A stretch of DNA of 63,051 nucleotides from Burkholderia sp. SRS-46 (GCF_004343775.1 NZ_PTXL01000017.1:1-63051); one strand, 5' to 3'. Numbered from the stretch's first letter, positions 51,803-60,776 are shown. Numbers and translations are program-made. Notes: generated from the letters alone by a model not told the origin.

Positions 51803-52763
51803 CGCCCGCCTGCTGCTGCTCGACAAGGACGACGTCGAGCGCCTGCTCGTCGTCGACGACGTGCTGACGGCCGTCGAGCATGCATTCGAGCTGCACCGGC
51901 TGCGCGACGGCCGCGTGTTCCCGGTGATCCGCGAGCCGCTCGCGACCGGCGGCGTGTTCGGCATCAAGGCCGGCGACGTGCCGTCCGAAGCGCTGCTGGG
52001 GTTCAAGGCGGCCGGCTTCTGGCCGTCGAACCGCGCGCTGGGCGGCGAACCGCACCAGGCGACCGTGATGCTGATCGATCCGGCCACGGGCCGCCCGCGC
52101 TGCGTGATCGACGGCAATGCGATCACGACGATGCGCACCGGCGCGGCCGGCGGCCTCGGGCTGCGCGCGCTGGCGCGCCCCGACAGCCGCAGCCTGTGCG
52201 TGTTCGGCACCGGCGTGCAGGCGCGCATTCAGGTGACGTTTGCGCTGCGCATGCTGCCGGCCATCGCGACCGTCCGCTATGTGACCGCGAGCGGCGCCGC
52301 CGATGCCCGCTTCGAGGCGCCGTTCCGCGACCGCTGCGCGGTGCTGCACGCCACACACGCCGACGACGCGGTGGCGGCGAGCGACGTCGTGATCACCGCG
52401 ACGCCGGGCGGCGGCCCGCTGTTCGGCCTGGATGCGGTGCAGCCCGGCACGCATCTCAACTGCGTCGGTGCCGATACGGCGGGCAAGCGGGAGCTGCCCG
52501 AGGGGCTGCTCGAACGCGCCCGGCTGTTCGTCGACGATCTCATCCAGGCGCGCCGGATCGGCGAAGCGCAATGGGCGCCCCGCGTCGACTGCGTCGAACT
52601 CGGCGACGCGCTCGTCGCCCCCGATGTCTTCAAGCGCGGGCCGCAAGACATCACCGTATTCGACATGACCGGCCTCGCGCTGCAGGACCTGACGGTCGCG
52701 CGGATGCTGGTCGAGCGGGCCGACCAGGCCGGCGTCGGCACGCGCGTGCGGTGGCCATGGTGA
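51792..52763 (+). CDS. Ornithine cyclodeaminase/mu-crystallin family, possible iminosuccinate reductase
   Basis: A 323-residue NAD(P)-binding protein: GIKAGDVPSEALLGFKAAGFW region, ATVMLIDPATGRPRCVIDGNAITTMRTGAAGGLG and the Rossmann motif VFGTGVQARIQ. Members deaminate ornithine, or reduce imines; BhcD of the beta-hydroxyaspartate cycle reduces iminosuccinate to L-aspartate and belongs to this family. Being next to a hydroxyaspartate dehydratase argues for that activity over ornithine cyclodeamination. It starts inside the regulator gene (11 bp overlap). Direct proof needs an assay. Confidence 0.8.
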   Translation: MRDDARLLLLDKDDVERLLVVDDVLTAVEHAFELHRLRDGRVFPVIREPLATGGVFGIKAGDVPSEALLGFKAAGFWPSNRALGGEPHQATVMLIDPATGRPRCVIDGNAITTMRTGAAGGLGLRALARPDSRSLCVFGTGVQARIQVTFALRMLPAIATVRYVTASGAADARFEAPFRDRCAVLHATHADDAVAASDVVITATPGGGPLFGLDAVQPGTHLNCVGADTAGKRELPEGLLERARLFVDDLIQARRIGEAQWAPRVDCVELGDALVAPDVFKRGPQDITVFDMTGLALQDLTVARMLVERADQAGVGTRVRWPW

Positions 52764-52909
52764 CGCCTTCGTCCACCGCGCCGCGCGCTGCCTCGGAACC
52801 TGTCGAGGCGGACAACTCGCCCCGATGCGTGCATCGCGCACGCAAAACTGTTGGCCGCCTGCACTGCGCAGGCGGCCGTTCCTGATCCATTCCCTTGAGC
52901 GAGTGTTCG

Positions 52910-53884
52910 ATGAATCAGCTGCCCCTCCCCACCTACGCCGACGTCGCCGCCGCCGCGGCCCGCCTCGAAGGCTTTGCGCACCGCACGCCGGTAATGACGT
53001 CGCGGACGATCGACGAGGAACTTGGCGCGCAGGTGTTCTTCAAGTGCGAGAACCTGCAACGCATGGGCGCATTCAAGTTCCGCGGCGCGTTCAACGCGCT
53101 GTCCCGCTTCAACGAGGAGCAGCGCCGCAACGGCGTGGTCGCGTTCTCGTCCGGCAACCATGCGCAGGCGATCGCACTGTCGGCGCGGCTGCTCGGGATG
53201 CCGGCGACGATCGTGATGCCGAACGACGCGCCGGCCGCGAAGGTTGAGGCGACCCGCGGCTATGGCGGCAACGTCGTGATGTACGACCGCTACACGGAGG
53301 ATCGCGAGCAGATCGGCCGCGATCTCGCCGAGCGTCACGGGCTCACGCTGATCCCGCCGTACGATCACCCGGACGTGATCGCGGGCCAGGGCACCGCGGC
53401 GGCCGAGTTGTATGCGGACGTCGGGCCGCTCGACGCGCTGTTCGTGCCGCTCGGCGGCGGCGGCCTGTTCTCCGGTTCGGCGCTGGCGACGCGCGAGCTG
53501 TCGCCGGGCGCGCGGCTGTACGGCGTGGAGCCCGAGGCAGGCAACGACGCGCAGCAGTCGTTCCGCTCCGGCTCGATCGTGCACATCGACACGCCGAAGA
53601 CCATCGCGGACGGCGCGCAGACCCAGCACGTCGGCAACCTGACGTTCCCGATCATCCGGCGCGAGGCCACCGACATCCTGACGGCCACCGACGCGCAGCT
53701 GATCGACTGCATGCGTTTCTTCGCAATCCGTATGAAGATTCTGGTCGAGCCGACCGGCTGCCTCGGCCTGGCCGCCGTGCGGCAGATGAAGGATCAGCTC
53801 AAGGGCAAGCGCATCGGCGTGGTGATCAGCGGCGGCAACGTCGACCTCGAGAAGTTCTGCGCGCTGGTGGCGCAGCCGGCGTAA
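52910..53884 (+). CDS. threo-3-hydroxy-L-aspartate ammonia-lyase (PLP, serine/threonine dehydratase family)
   Basis: A 324-residue PLP enzyme. Lysine in AFKFRGAFNAL binds PLP, SSGNHAQ and the glycine loop PLGGGGLFSG bind phosphate; the family with this size and these residues includes threonine dehydratase, serine racemase and hydroxyaspartate ammonia-lyase. It would turn 3-hydroxyaspartate to iminosuccinate (then oxaloacetate and NH3 on hydrolysis, or aspartate by the preceding gene product). It is 146 bp downstream of that gene. Serine racemase remains an alternative. A 10-bp hairpin (53888-53926) follows the stop. Confidence 0.83.
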   Translation: MNQLPLPTYADVAAAAARLEGFAHRTPVMTSRTIDEELGAQVFFKCENLQRMGAFKFRGAFNALSRFNEEQRRNGVVAFSSGNHAQAIALSARLLGMPATIVMPNDAPAAKVEATRGYGGNVVMYDRYTEDREQIGRDLAERHGLTLIPPYDHPDVIAGQGTAAAELYADVGPLDALFVPLGGGGLFSGSALATRELSPGARLYGVEPEAGNDAQQSFRSGSIVHIDTPKTIADGAQTQHVGNLTFPIIRREATDILTATDAQLIDCMRFFAIRMKILVEPTGCLGLAAVRQMKDQLKGKRIGVVISGGNVDLEKFCALVAQPA

Positions 53885-53887
53885 CGG

Positions 53888-53926
53888 TTCGGGCGGGTGA
53901 ACGCGTGGCGCGCTCGCCCGCCCGAA
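53888..53926 (+). terminator. Hairpin after the hydroxyaspartate lyase gene
   Basis: TTCGGGCGGG (53888-53897) pairs with CCCGCCCGAA (53917-53926); 19-nt loop, no T-run. Likely the end of the four-gene transcript. Confidence 0.45.
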
Positions 53927-54038
53927 TGAAGCCGAAGCATGCTGTCATGCACTCGACAGCCGCATCTTCACGCGGCGTTAAGTTTCGCGACCTAGACTGA
54001 TTGAGTTGTCTCGCGGTTTTGTCGCGCAAGGAGTTGCC

Positions 54039-54278
54039 ATGAACACGCACGCGATCGCCGCCGCCCTGGCGGCCGTTTCCCTTTCGGCGCTCGCTCAACC
54101 GGGCATGTCGCCGTCCGGTTCCCCGCCCCCCGCGCCATCGCGCGCCGACGTGACGCAAGCGGCCGCGCATGCGCCCGCCCCACGCGGTTTCGTGCTCGCG
54201 AAGATCGATCAGAACAATACCCCGCCCGATCGCGGCGGCGACCCGAGCGGCCGGCAACACGCCGGCACGCGGATGTAA
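54039..54278 (+). CDS. Small exported Pro/Ala-rich protein
   Basis: A 79-residue protein; residues 1-~19 look like a Sec signal (HAIAAALAAVSLSALA), and the rest is a disordered-looking stretch with SGSPPPAPS and DQNNTPPDRGGD. AAGGAG lies just before the ATG. Unknown family. It lies between the hydroxyaspartate module and the convergent SDR operon (31 bp to its end), and is not coupled to either by overlap. Confidence 0.55.
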   Translation: MNTHAIAAALAAVSLSALAQPGMSPSGSPPPAPSRADVTQAAAHAPAPRGFVLAKIDQNNTPPDRGGDPSGRQHAGTRM

Positions 54279-54309
54279 GCGCGCGACGGCGCGGGCTGCG
54301 TCCGTTCCG

Positions 54310-55134
54310 TCAGAACGACGGCAGTGAAGGATCGCGCGCGGCGAGGATATCCGCCGTGCGCCGCTGCAGCGCGCCGTCGATCGTCCCGGGTTGCGGAATC
54401 AGCCAGTAGCGCCCGTCGCGAATGCCGTCGAACACCCGCTCGGCGAACGCGTCGGGCGTGAGCCCGTGCGCGCTCAGCATCGTGCGCATCGTGTCGACGA
54501 AGCCGCGCACCTCGGGGCGGTCGAGCGTATCGCCGAACGGATCGCTGAAGATCGCGCTCTGCACGGGCCCCGGCGCGAGCAGCGACACGCCGACCGGCGC
54601 GCCGAGCATCTTCAGTTCTCCGTACAGCGATTCGGTGAGCGCGACCACCGCGAACTTGCTCGCCGAGTAAGGCGACATCAGCGGGCTCGGCAGGAACCCG
54701 CCGACCGACGCCGTGTTGACGATGTGCGCGCGCACGTTGCGTTCGAGCATGCGCGGCACGAAGCTGCGGATCCCGTTCAGCACGCCGTGCACGTTGATCG
54801 CGAAACTGCGTTCGAAGCGTTCCGGCGTGATTTCCCAACTGAAGCCGGTCGCCATCACGCCGGCATTGTTGAACAGCAGGCCGACGCCGCCGAAGCGCCG
54901 CCAGGTGGCCTCGGCCAGCGCGTCGACCGCGTCCGGCCGGCTGACGTCGGTCGGTACGCACAGCACGTCGGTGTCGAGCGTCGCGGCGAACGCGTCGAGC
55001 CTGGCCGGATCGAGATCGGCCAGCACGACGCGCATGCCGAGCGCGGCCGCGCGGCGCGCGAGCCCGCTGCCGATGCCGCTGGCCGCGCCGGTGATCACGG
55101 CGGTGCCGCCGTCGAAGCGAAGCGATGCAGTCAT
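54310..55134 (-). CDS. Short-chain dehydrogenase/reductase
   Basis: A 274-residue classical SDR: TGAASGIGSGLA cofactor motif, LFNNAGV, Ser in VNTASVGGFLP and YSASK catalytic pair. Last gene of a leftward five-gene operon beginning at 58073; only two bases separate it from the upstream SDR. Substrate unknown. Confidence 0.88.
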   Translation of the reverse strand: MTASLRFDGGTAVITGAASGIGSGLARRAAALGMRVVLADLDPARLDAFAATLDTDVLCVPTDVSRPDAVDALAEATWRRFGGVGLLFNNAGVMATGFSWEITPERFERSFAINVHGVLNGIRSFVPRMLERNVRAHIVNTASVGGFLPSPLMSPYSASKFAVVALTESLYGELKMLGAPVGVSLLAPGPVQSAIFSDPFGDTLDRPEVRGFVDTMRTMLSAHGLTPDAFAERVFDGIRDGRYWLIPQPGTIDGALQRRTADILAARDPSLPSF

Positions 55135-55136
55135 GG

Positions 55137-56012
55137 TCAGAGTCCGGTCGGGTTGATGTGCGGATGCGCGTAGGCCGGGATCGACGGCGACGGCAGCGGT
55201 GTGCGCCCGTCGAGCGTGCGGACCTCGATCCCGTGCGCGAGCGGAAAGTGCAGGCTGTGCGCGATCACGCCGGTGCGTTCGCGCGCCGGCAGCCGGCAGA
55301 GCGCGAGCACGGTTTCGGCGAGGTAGGCGACGTCCTCGGTCGGATAGCCTTCCGGGATGTAGCGGGCCGCGCCCGGCGTGCGGATCGCGGTGCTCGGCGC
55401 GACGAGGTTCACCGCGATCCCGTCCGGCTCGAGCTCGGCGGCGAGCCCCTGCGTGAAGCGCGACAGCGCGGCCTTCGCCGCCGCGTAGACGGTCGCGCCG
55501 CCGGCCTGTGCGAACGCATCGAACGGCCGCAGCGGCGGCAGCGCGGTGACCGAGCCGATGTTGACGATCCAGCCCGCGCCACGCGCGCGCATCAGCGGAA
55601 TCGCCGCCTGCGCGAGCGCGAACGGAATGCGCAGGTAGTGCTCGATCGTGGTGTCGAACATCGCCATCGGCATCGTCTCGACGGGTGCGTAGTCGGCCAC
55701 GCCCGCGTTGTTGACGAGGATGTCGAGCCCGCCGGCGGCCTCGGCCGCGCGGGGCACGAGCGCCGCGCGTTCGGCCGCGTCGGACAGGTCGGCCGCGAGC
55801 GGGATCGCGCGGCCGCCCGCCTGCTCGATCAGCGCGACGGTTTCGGCGAGCGTGCCGGCGACGGTCGCCGAATGCGCGAGGCTGCGCGCGGTCACCACGA
55901 CGGTCGCGCCTTCGGCGGCGAGCCGCTGCGCGATCGCGCGGCCGATGCCGCGGCTCGCGCCGGTCACGAGCGCGCATTTGCCCGCGAGGGCCGGGTTTTG
56001 AGGGTGGGTCAT
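55137..56012 (-). CDS. Short-chain dehydrogenase/reductase
   Basis: A 291-residue SDR: TGASRGIGRAIAQ cofactor motif, LVNNAG, Ser in VNIGSVTALPP and YAAAK catalytic pair. An unusual tail of about 40 residues follows the final sheet (LHFPLAHGIEVRTLDGRTPLP). Preceded by the MDR dehydrogenase gene (39 bp gap). Fourth gene of the leftward operon. Confidence 0.87.
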   Translation of the reverse strand: MTHPQNPALAGKCALVTGASRGIGRAIAQRLAAEGATVVVTARSLAHSATVAGTLAETVALIEQAGGRAIPLAADLSDAAERAALVPRAAEAAGGLDILVNNAGVADYAPVETMPMAMFDTTIEHYLRIPFALAQAAIPLMRARGAGWIVNIGSVTALPPLRPFDAFAQAGGATVYAAAKAALSRFTQGLAAELEPDGIAVNLVAPSTAIRTPGAARYIPEGYPTEDVAYLAETVLALCRLPARERTGVIAHSLHFPLAHGIEVRTLDGRTPLPSPSIPAYAHPHINPTGL

Positions 56013-56051
56013 CGTGTCTCCTTGGGTCTGTCGTCGGGTCGTTCGAATCGG

Positions 56052-57044
56052 TCAGCCGGCGATATCCGCAACGTGCAGCACCAGCTTGGTTTTCGCCTCG
56101 CCCGATTGAACGAGGTCGAGCGCGCGTGCCGCGTGTTCGAGCGGCAGGGATTCGAAACGCGGCACGCGCAGCCCACCGTGCGCGAGATGCGCGGCGATCC
56201 GGCCGAGCCGCTCGCCGCTCGGCATGCGGCTGTAGGTCATCGCGGTCCGCAGCCCGCGACGCGCCGCTTCGGCGGCGGTGGCGGCCAGCCGCGCCGCGTC
56301 CTCCGCAACGAGCGTCATGATGCTGACGAGCGTGCCGCCCGGCGCGAGCAGGTCGAGCGCATCGGGCAGCGTGCCGCAGCCGACCGCGTCGAGTACGAGG
56401 TCGACGCCGCCGGGCGCCCACGCGTGCACGGCGTCGCGCACCCGCTGTGCGCGGTAATCGATGCTCGCGGGGCAGCCGAGCGATTCGACGTAGGCGCGAT
56501 TGGCCGCGCTGCACGTCGCGATCACGTCGGCGCCCGCGCTCGCCGCGAGCTGGATCGCGAACGTGCCGACCGCGCCGGCGCCGCCGTGGATCAGCACCTT
56601 CCGGCCCGCGCGCAGCCCGCCGTCGTCGAACAGGCCCGCCCACGCGGCAAGCGCCGGCGTCGGCACGGTGGCCGCTGCCGCGAAGCCGAGCGTGTCGGGC
56701 ATGCGCACCACCGAGTCGTGGCGCACGGTCACGTATTCCGCATACGCGCCCCATTTGCCCGCGCCGACGTCGGTCTGCGCGAACACGCGCATGCCGGGCG
56801 CGAAGCCGGCGACGCCCTCGCCCGTCGCCTCGACGACACCAGCGACGTCGAAGCCGATCACGAACGGAAACGTGTACTGCATGAACGCGCCGAGATAGCC
56901 TGCGCGGCATTTCCAGTCGGCCGGGTTGACGCCCGCGCAGGCGACGCGGATCAGCACGTCGCCGGGGCCCGGCTCGGGGGGCGGCACGTCGCCGACGCGC
57001 AATGCATCCGCATCGCCGGTGCGGTCGATCAGGACTGCTCGCAT
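56052..57044 (-). CDS. Zinc-independent MDR alcohol dehydrogenase / quinone reductase-like
   Basis: A 330-residue medium-chain dehydrogenase. DVLIRVACAGVNPADWKCRAGY and the NADPH site GGAGAVGTFAIQLA mark the quinone-oxidoreductase-type branch; catalytic zinc cysteines are absent. It would reduce an enone or quinone with NADPH. The start overlaps the end of the Dabb gene by 16 bp, so they are translated together. Confidence 0.87.
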   Translation of the reverse strand: MRAVLIDRTGDADALRVGDVPPPEPGPGDVLIRVACAGVNPADWKCRAGYLGAFMQYTFPFVIGFDVAGVVEATGEGVAGFAPGMRVFAQTDVGAGKWGAYAEYVTVRHDSVVRMPDTLGFAAAATVPTPALAAWAGLFDDGGLRAGRKVLIHGGAGAVGTFAIQLAASAGADVIATCSAANRAYVESLGCPASIDYRAQRVRDAVHAWAPGGVDLVLDAVGCGTLPDALDLLAPGGTLVSIMTLVAEDAARLAATAAEAARRGLRTAMTYSRMPSGERLGRIAAHLAHGGLRVPRFESLPLEHAARALDLVQSGEAKTKLVLHVADIAG

Positions 57045-57739
57045 CGTGCGGTCTCCTTCGGGGTATCGGTTGACGTAGCGTCGGATGGATCGCGCGGCAC
57101 GCCCGCATCCACGTCCACGTCCGCGAGCAGGCTCGACGCCAGCGGGCAGAACGCGTGAGAAATCGCGTCGACGGTCCAGTCGGGGTGCTCGGCGTCGAAG
57201 CGGCGATCGACCCAGCCCCAGTGAAACGGATGCAGCAGGTATTCACCGAGCAGGTCGTCGAGCCGCGCGAATTCCTGCTGCCAGACGTGGGTCCACGCGC
57301 CGGGCGACGCGACCCGGCTCAGGCGCCAGTTGCGGATACCCGGCATGCAGGCCGGCATCCGCAGCAGCTCGCGCTCGAGCGCCGCGACCTGCGCGCCGGT
57401 GGCCTGCGCGCGGGTGCGCAGCATCAGCGTGCGCCAGACGCCGTCGCGCAGGCCCGGCTCGCGTGCGCCGCCGCCGATCGCTTGGCAACTGGCGGCGTCG
57501 ATGCGTGCGATGCCGGGCAAGCGCGCGAGATCGGCGGCGGCCGATTCGGGCTCATGGAGGCTGTCGTCGGCCAGCAGGTCGAGCGTGTAGTCGCCGGCCC
57601 CCCAGCTCCCTGCGAGATTGCGCGACAGATGCACGCGGCGGATGCCGGGCAGCGCGCACGCATGTTCGTGCAATGCGCGTTCGGTTTCGGCCGCGTCGGC
57701 GCCGGCCGCAATGAAGACCTGCGCCGTGTCATGCCGCAT
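57029..57739 (-). CDS. Dabb (stress-responsive A/B barrel) domain protein
   Basis: A 236-residue protein with two ferredoxin-like halves. The second (WTHVWQQEFARLDDLLGEYLLHPFHWGWVDRRFDAEHPDW) shows the Dabb pattern of conserved His/Trp around a barrel pocket; the first half (FIAAGADAAETERALHEHA) is a degenerate copy. Dabb proteins include polyketide-type cyclases and hydroxynitrile-type lyases. It overlaps its neighbours on both sides. Function unknown. Confidence 0.78.
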   Translation of the reverse strand: MRHDTAQVFIAAGADAAETERALHEHACALPGIRRVHLSRNLAGSWGAGDYTLDLLADDSLHEPESAAADLARLPGIARIDAASCQAIGGGAREPGLRDGVWRTLMLRTRAQATGAQVAALERELLRMPACMPGIRNWRLSRVASPGAWTHVWQQEFARLDDLLGEYLLHPFHWGWVDRRFDAEHPDWTVDAISHAFCPLASSLLADVDVDAGVPRDPSDATSTDTPKETARCEQS

Positions 57740-58073
57740 GGCCGGCCTCCGGAACGGACGGCAGCGGCGCGTCCGCGTCGGTCATCACGTGGCGGCGTCG
57801 CGCGTCGCAGAGCGCGTCGACGCCGTCCCAGAACGCGACCACGTCGGCATCCGTCATCGCGCGCATCCGGTAGTAGGCCGGCGCGTCCGCCACGCGCCAG
57901 GACAGCCACAGCGTGTTGGGCTTGCCCGGCACCGCGACCGGCGGCGATACCCAGCGGCCGAGCAGCGTCAGGCCGCGCGCCGCATGCGCCGGCAGGTAAC
58001 GCTCGCGCAGCAGCGCGAGCACGTCCGGTATGCGGGCCGGGGCGAGCGTGATTTCGTCGAGGATCTGGATCAT
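57729..58073 (-). CDS. Small dimeric alpha/beta-barrel (NIPSNAP-like) protein
   Basis: A 114-residue protein: MIQILDEITLAPARIPDVLALLRERYLPAHAARG and LWLSWRVADAPAYYRMRA. This fits a NIPSNAP-type dimeric barrel. First gene of the leftward five-gene operon; its end overlaps the Dabb gene by 11 bp. The region upstream (58074-58308) holds the tandem repeats and is shared with the AraC regulator. Confidence 0.7.
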   Translation of the reverse strand: MIQILDEITLAPARIPDVLALLRERYLPAHAARGLTLLGRWVSPPVAVPGKPNTLWLSWRVADAPAYYRMRAMTDADVVAFWDGVDALCDARRRHVMTDADAPLPSVPEAGHAA

Positions 58074-58203
58074 TCGCGGGTTTTCCGTGGGGGATCGTCA
58101 TCGTTTGCCGGTGGCGGCAGCGTTGCGTCGGGCGCGCCTACGCCGTTCGCGCGAGGACGCCAGCGCCCGGCATGGATACGATTCTTGCGTGTCGTCGGCG
58201 GGT

Positions 58204-58247
58204 CGACCCCTACCGGCCCGCTCAACGACCCCTACCGTGGCGCTCAA
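58204..58247. promoter_or_regulatory. Tandem 22-bp direct repeats, probable AraC-family operator
   Basis: Two copies of a 22-bp unit (58204-58225 and 58226-58247) agree at 19 positions; both start CGACCCCTACCG and end CGCTCAA. A 22-bp period is two helical turns, as for the tandem half-sites of AraC-type activators. They lie 61 bp before the regulator start and 130 bp before the opposite operon. Confidence 0.65.
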
Positions 58248-58308
58248 AACCGGGAACGCATCCGGGAACCGCTGCCGGATGCGCGTCGGACCTTGCTTCG
58301 GGATTCGT

Positions 58309-59346
58309 ATGAACGATCGGACTTTGCCGGTGAACGGCCGGCTGCTGCCTGGGCTCGGCACCCGCCTGCTGAGCGAACTGGCGCGGAGCGGCGCGGCGCT
58401 GCACGACACCGACACCGCGCGGCGCGCGCATGAGATGACGCCGCGCGGCTTCGTCGCCCTTTACCGCGACGCGATCGAACGGCTGGAAGCCCAGGTCGCG
58501 CGCGGCGACGGCCATCCGCCGATGCGCAAGCAGGAGGTCGATCTGATGTGCCGTTGCCTGCTGAGCTGCCGCACGCTCGGCGAGGCCATCCGCTGCGCGC
58601 GCGCATTCGGCGCGATGCTGCATCCGCGCGCGGGCGCGCTGACACTGGCGGTGCGCGACGGACGCGCGCGCTTCGACATGGATTCCCTGCGCCGCACGCG
58701 CAGCGCAGCCGCGTGCCTGGTCGACCTGACCGGCCTGTTCTGCTACCTGCAACTGTTCGGCTGGTTGATCGGGCAGCCCGTGCGGCCGACCGAAGTCTGG
58801 CTCGGCCATCCACACCGCGACGATGCGGTGCCGCTGCTCGGGCTGTTCAATGCGCCGGTTGCGGTCGGCGGGAAAACCTACGGCTTCGCGTTCGATGCGA
58901 CGCGCCTCGACTGCCGCGTGGTCAGGCAGCCGGCGGAGCTCGATGCATTTCTGGTGGACTTCCCGTTCCGCCTGATCGATGCCGCGCCGGCCGTCGTGTC
59001 ATGGTCGCAGCGGGTTCGCGGCTTTCTCGATGCCGCGCTGGCGCGCGAGCAGGCGCTGCCCGCGTCGCGGGAACTGGCCGCGTGGCTCGGCGTCAGCGAG
59101 GCGACGTTGCGGCGGCGGCTGGCCGACGAAGGCGCGGGCTATCACGCGTTGCGCGAGCAATGCCTGGCCGACGGCGCGCAGCGGCGCCTGCGCGATACGG
59201 ACTGGCCGATCACGCGAATCGCCGCGTCCCTCGGGTTCGGGGGCGAGGAAGCGTTTCGGCGCGCGTTCGTGCGCTGGACCGGCGAAGCGCCCGGCCGGTT
59301 CCGGCACAGCGCGCGAAAGGTGAAGGAAACCCCGGCACGCGCTTGA
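58309..59346 (+). CDS. AraC family transcriptional regulator (arabinose-binding-like N-terminus)
   Basis: A 345-residue regulator. Residues ~20-220 form the PF12625-type sensor (MCRCLLSCRTLGEAIRCARAFGAML, typical of this branch), and the C-terminal ~95 residues contain two HTH motifs (LAAWLGVSEATLRRRLADEGAGY and ITRIAASLGFGGEEAFRRAFVRWTG). It is divergent from the barrel/Dabb/MDR/SDR operon and very likely activates it through the tandem repeat, perhaps also the distant units at 36999-50353 (inference). The inducer would be the pathway substrate. Confidence 0.88.
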   Translation: MNDRTLPVNGRLLPGLGTRLLSELARSGAALHDTDTARRAHEMTPRGFVALYRDAIERLEAQVARGDGHPPMRKQEVDLMCRCLLSCRTLGEAIRCARAFGAMLHPRAGALTLAVRDGRARFDMDSLRRTRSAAACLVDLTGLFCYLQLFGWLIGQPVRPTEVWLGHPHRDDAVPLLGLFNAPVAVGGKTYGFAFDATRLDCRVVRQPAELDAFLVDFPFRLIDAAPAVVSWSQRVRGFLDAALAREQALPASRELAAWLGVSEATLRRRLADEGAGYHALREQCLADGAQRRLRDTDWPITRIAASLGFGGEEAFRRAFVRWTGEAPGRFRHSARKVKETPARA

Positions 59347-59417
59347 AGGGGTTGGCCGACGTCGCGGGCGGCGACGCCGAGCCTGCTCGACTGGCGACGC
59401 AGCGGATGTCCCGGCGG

Positions 59418-60617
59418 TTACGACTCGACGAACACATGCGGCGCCGGGCCGGACCAGTTGAGCATCACGTAACTGTTCACCAAGTTGGGCGGCCGATATT
59501 CCTGCGCGTCGCTCTTCTCGACCGGAACGGCGCCTGCCAGCAACCGTTGTACCGCGCGTTGGCTCAGGCGCAATCCGGGCGGAAAGTGCCGAACCGCCGA
59601 TACAAACGAGGAAGACGCCCACGGCTGATGCTGAATGGCGAGCGGATTCGCCGTCACCGGCGGGATCTGATCGAAGAGCACGCCCACCGACGTGAGCCGG
59701 TAGCTCATCCAGAGCAGCGCGCCATAGGGCAGCCCCGATTCGCCGGATGCGTAGCCGCCGCCGACATCGGCGTGCGCGCCGGGAAACAGCACCTGTACCA
59801 CGCCATCGCGCGGGGCCCAGATGGACGGCGTGAAATCGACCCGCTGCTCGTCGATCGCGAACGCCTGGAAGCCGTTCGCGACGCGCTCGCTCAGCGTGTT
59901 GTCCGCGAACTGGAATGCATCCAGCCGCTCGATCGTGCCATTCGCATTCTTGAGATCCGGAATGCCCAGCGCGCCGACGGTATCCCACACGCCGACCGCG
60001 CAGATATCCACGTCGGGCACGAACCTGAGCGGTGGCGACGGGCGCAGGCCGAGCTCAAAGCGGTCGTACAGGCTGGTGATGCCATCGGCCAGCGCATGCA
60101 GGATCCCGGACGCGCCGGAATGGAGCGACGACTTGTATTGCTGCCACGCGGCAAGGCCTGCGCTGTAGCTCGCGTCGGACCCGGCCTCCAGTTGCATCGT
60201 GGCCCAGTCGAGCAGCCCCTGCCGCGCCACGAAGCCGGCCAGTGCCCGGGCGGTATACGCGCCACGGCTGAAGCCGACGATGTAGATGCGGTCGCCGGGT
60301 TGATACTGGCGGGACAGGTACGTGTAGCCGCGCACGATACGCGCGATCAGTCCGATTCCGACCGCCCCCTCGACCATCCTGGCCAAAGCGTTCTTCGTAT
60401 CGCCCACGCCGTGAATGTACTTCGCGGCCTGCGCGCCGTTGATCTGCCCCGCCGGCACCGACACTTCCTTTTCATTCTCGCCCGGCTCCAACGGCCCGGA
60501 GCCTTTCAGGTTTTCAAACACCAGTTGCACGTTGGTCGGCGTGGGACTTCCACCCGCGCCCCTGGCGTCCGGACCATTCCAGGTGCCGTCCAGACACAGA
60601 ACGATGTTCTTGCTCAT
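59418..60617 (-). CDS. DUF2235 (Tle1-like) alpha/beta hydrolase
   Basis: A 399-residue protein of the T6SS lipase-effector Tle1 family. The start MSKNIVLCLDGTWNG is standard; the nucleophile elbow is GFSRG (Ser117), a D212 sits in VWDTVGALG, and His282 in FPGAHADVGGGY completes the triad. Family members are phospholipases A2/A1 or housekeeping esterases. No VgrG, PAAR or Hcp gene is near, so an effector role is unproven. It is preceded by a membrane-protein gene in the same direction (159 bp gap). The ATG at 60617 begins the conserved N-terminus; the longer in-frame extension is Arg-rich. Confidence 0.85.
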   Translation of the reverse strand: MSKNIVLCLDGTWNGPDARGAGGSPTPTNVQLVFENLKGSGPLEPGENEKEVSVPAGQINGAQAAKYIHGVGDTKNALARMVEGAVGIGLIARIVRGYTYLSRQYQPGDRIYIVGFSRGAYTARALAGFVARQGLLDWATMQLEAGSDASYSAGLAAWQQYKSSLHSGASGILHALADGITSLYDRFELGLRPSPPLRFVPDVDICAVGVWDTVGALGIPDLKNANGTIERLDAFQFADNTLSERVANGFQAFAIDEQRVDFTPSIWAPRDGVVQVLFPGAHADVGGGYASGESGLPYGALLWMSYRLTSVGVLFDQIPPVTANPLAIQHQPWASSSFVSAVRHFPPGLRLSQRAVQRLLAGAVPVEKSDAQEYRPPNLVNSYVMLNWSGPAPHVFVES

Positions 60618-60776
60618 GTATTCCCCCGAACCGTGGCGATTGATCGTGTCCGTCAATCGGTTTGAACGAAATCGACCCCGCCGCGCGGCGCGATCGTTCC
60701 TTTCGATACCGTGATGTCGAGGCGTCGCGCCGTTTCGCCGAACGGCGTCATACACCCGATGCACGGCGCGAAACGC

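Noticed and set aside
50640..53884. Complete beta-hydroxyaspartate cycle
   Set aside because: The aldolase (BhcC type) and aminotransferase (BhcA type) are absent, and the regulator is YheO-type rather than IclR-type.
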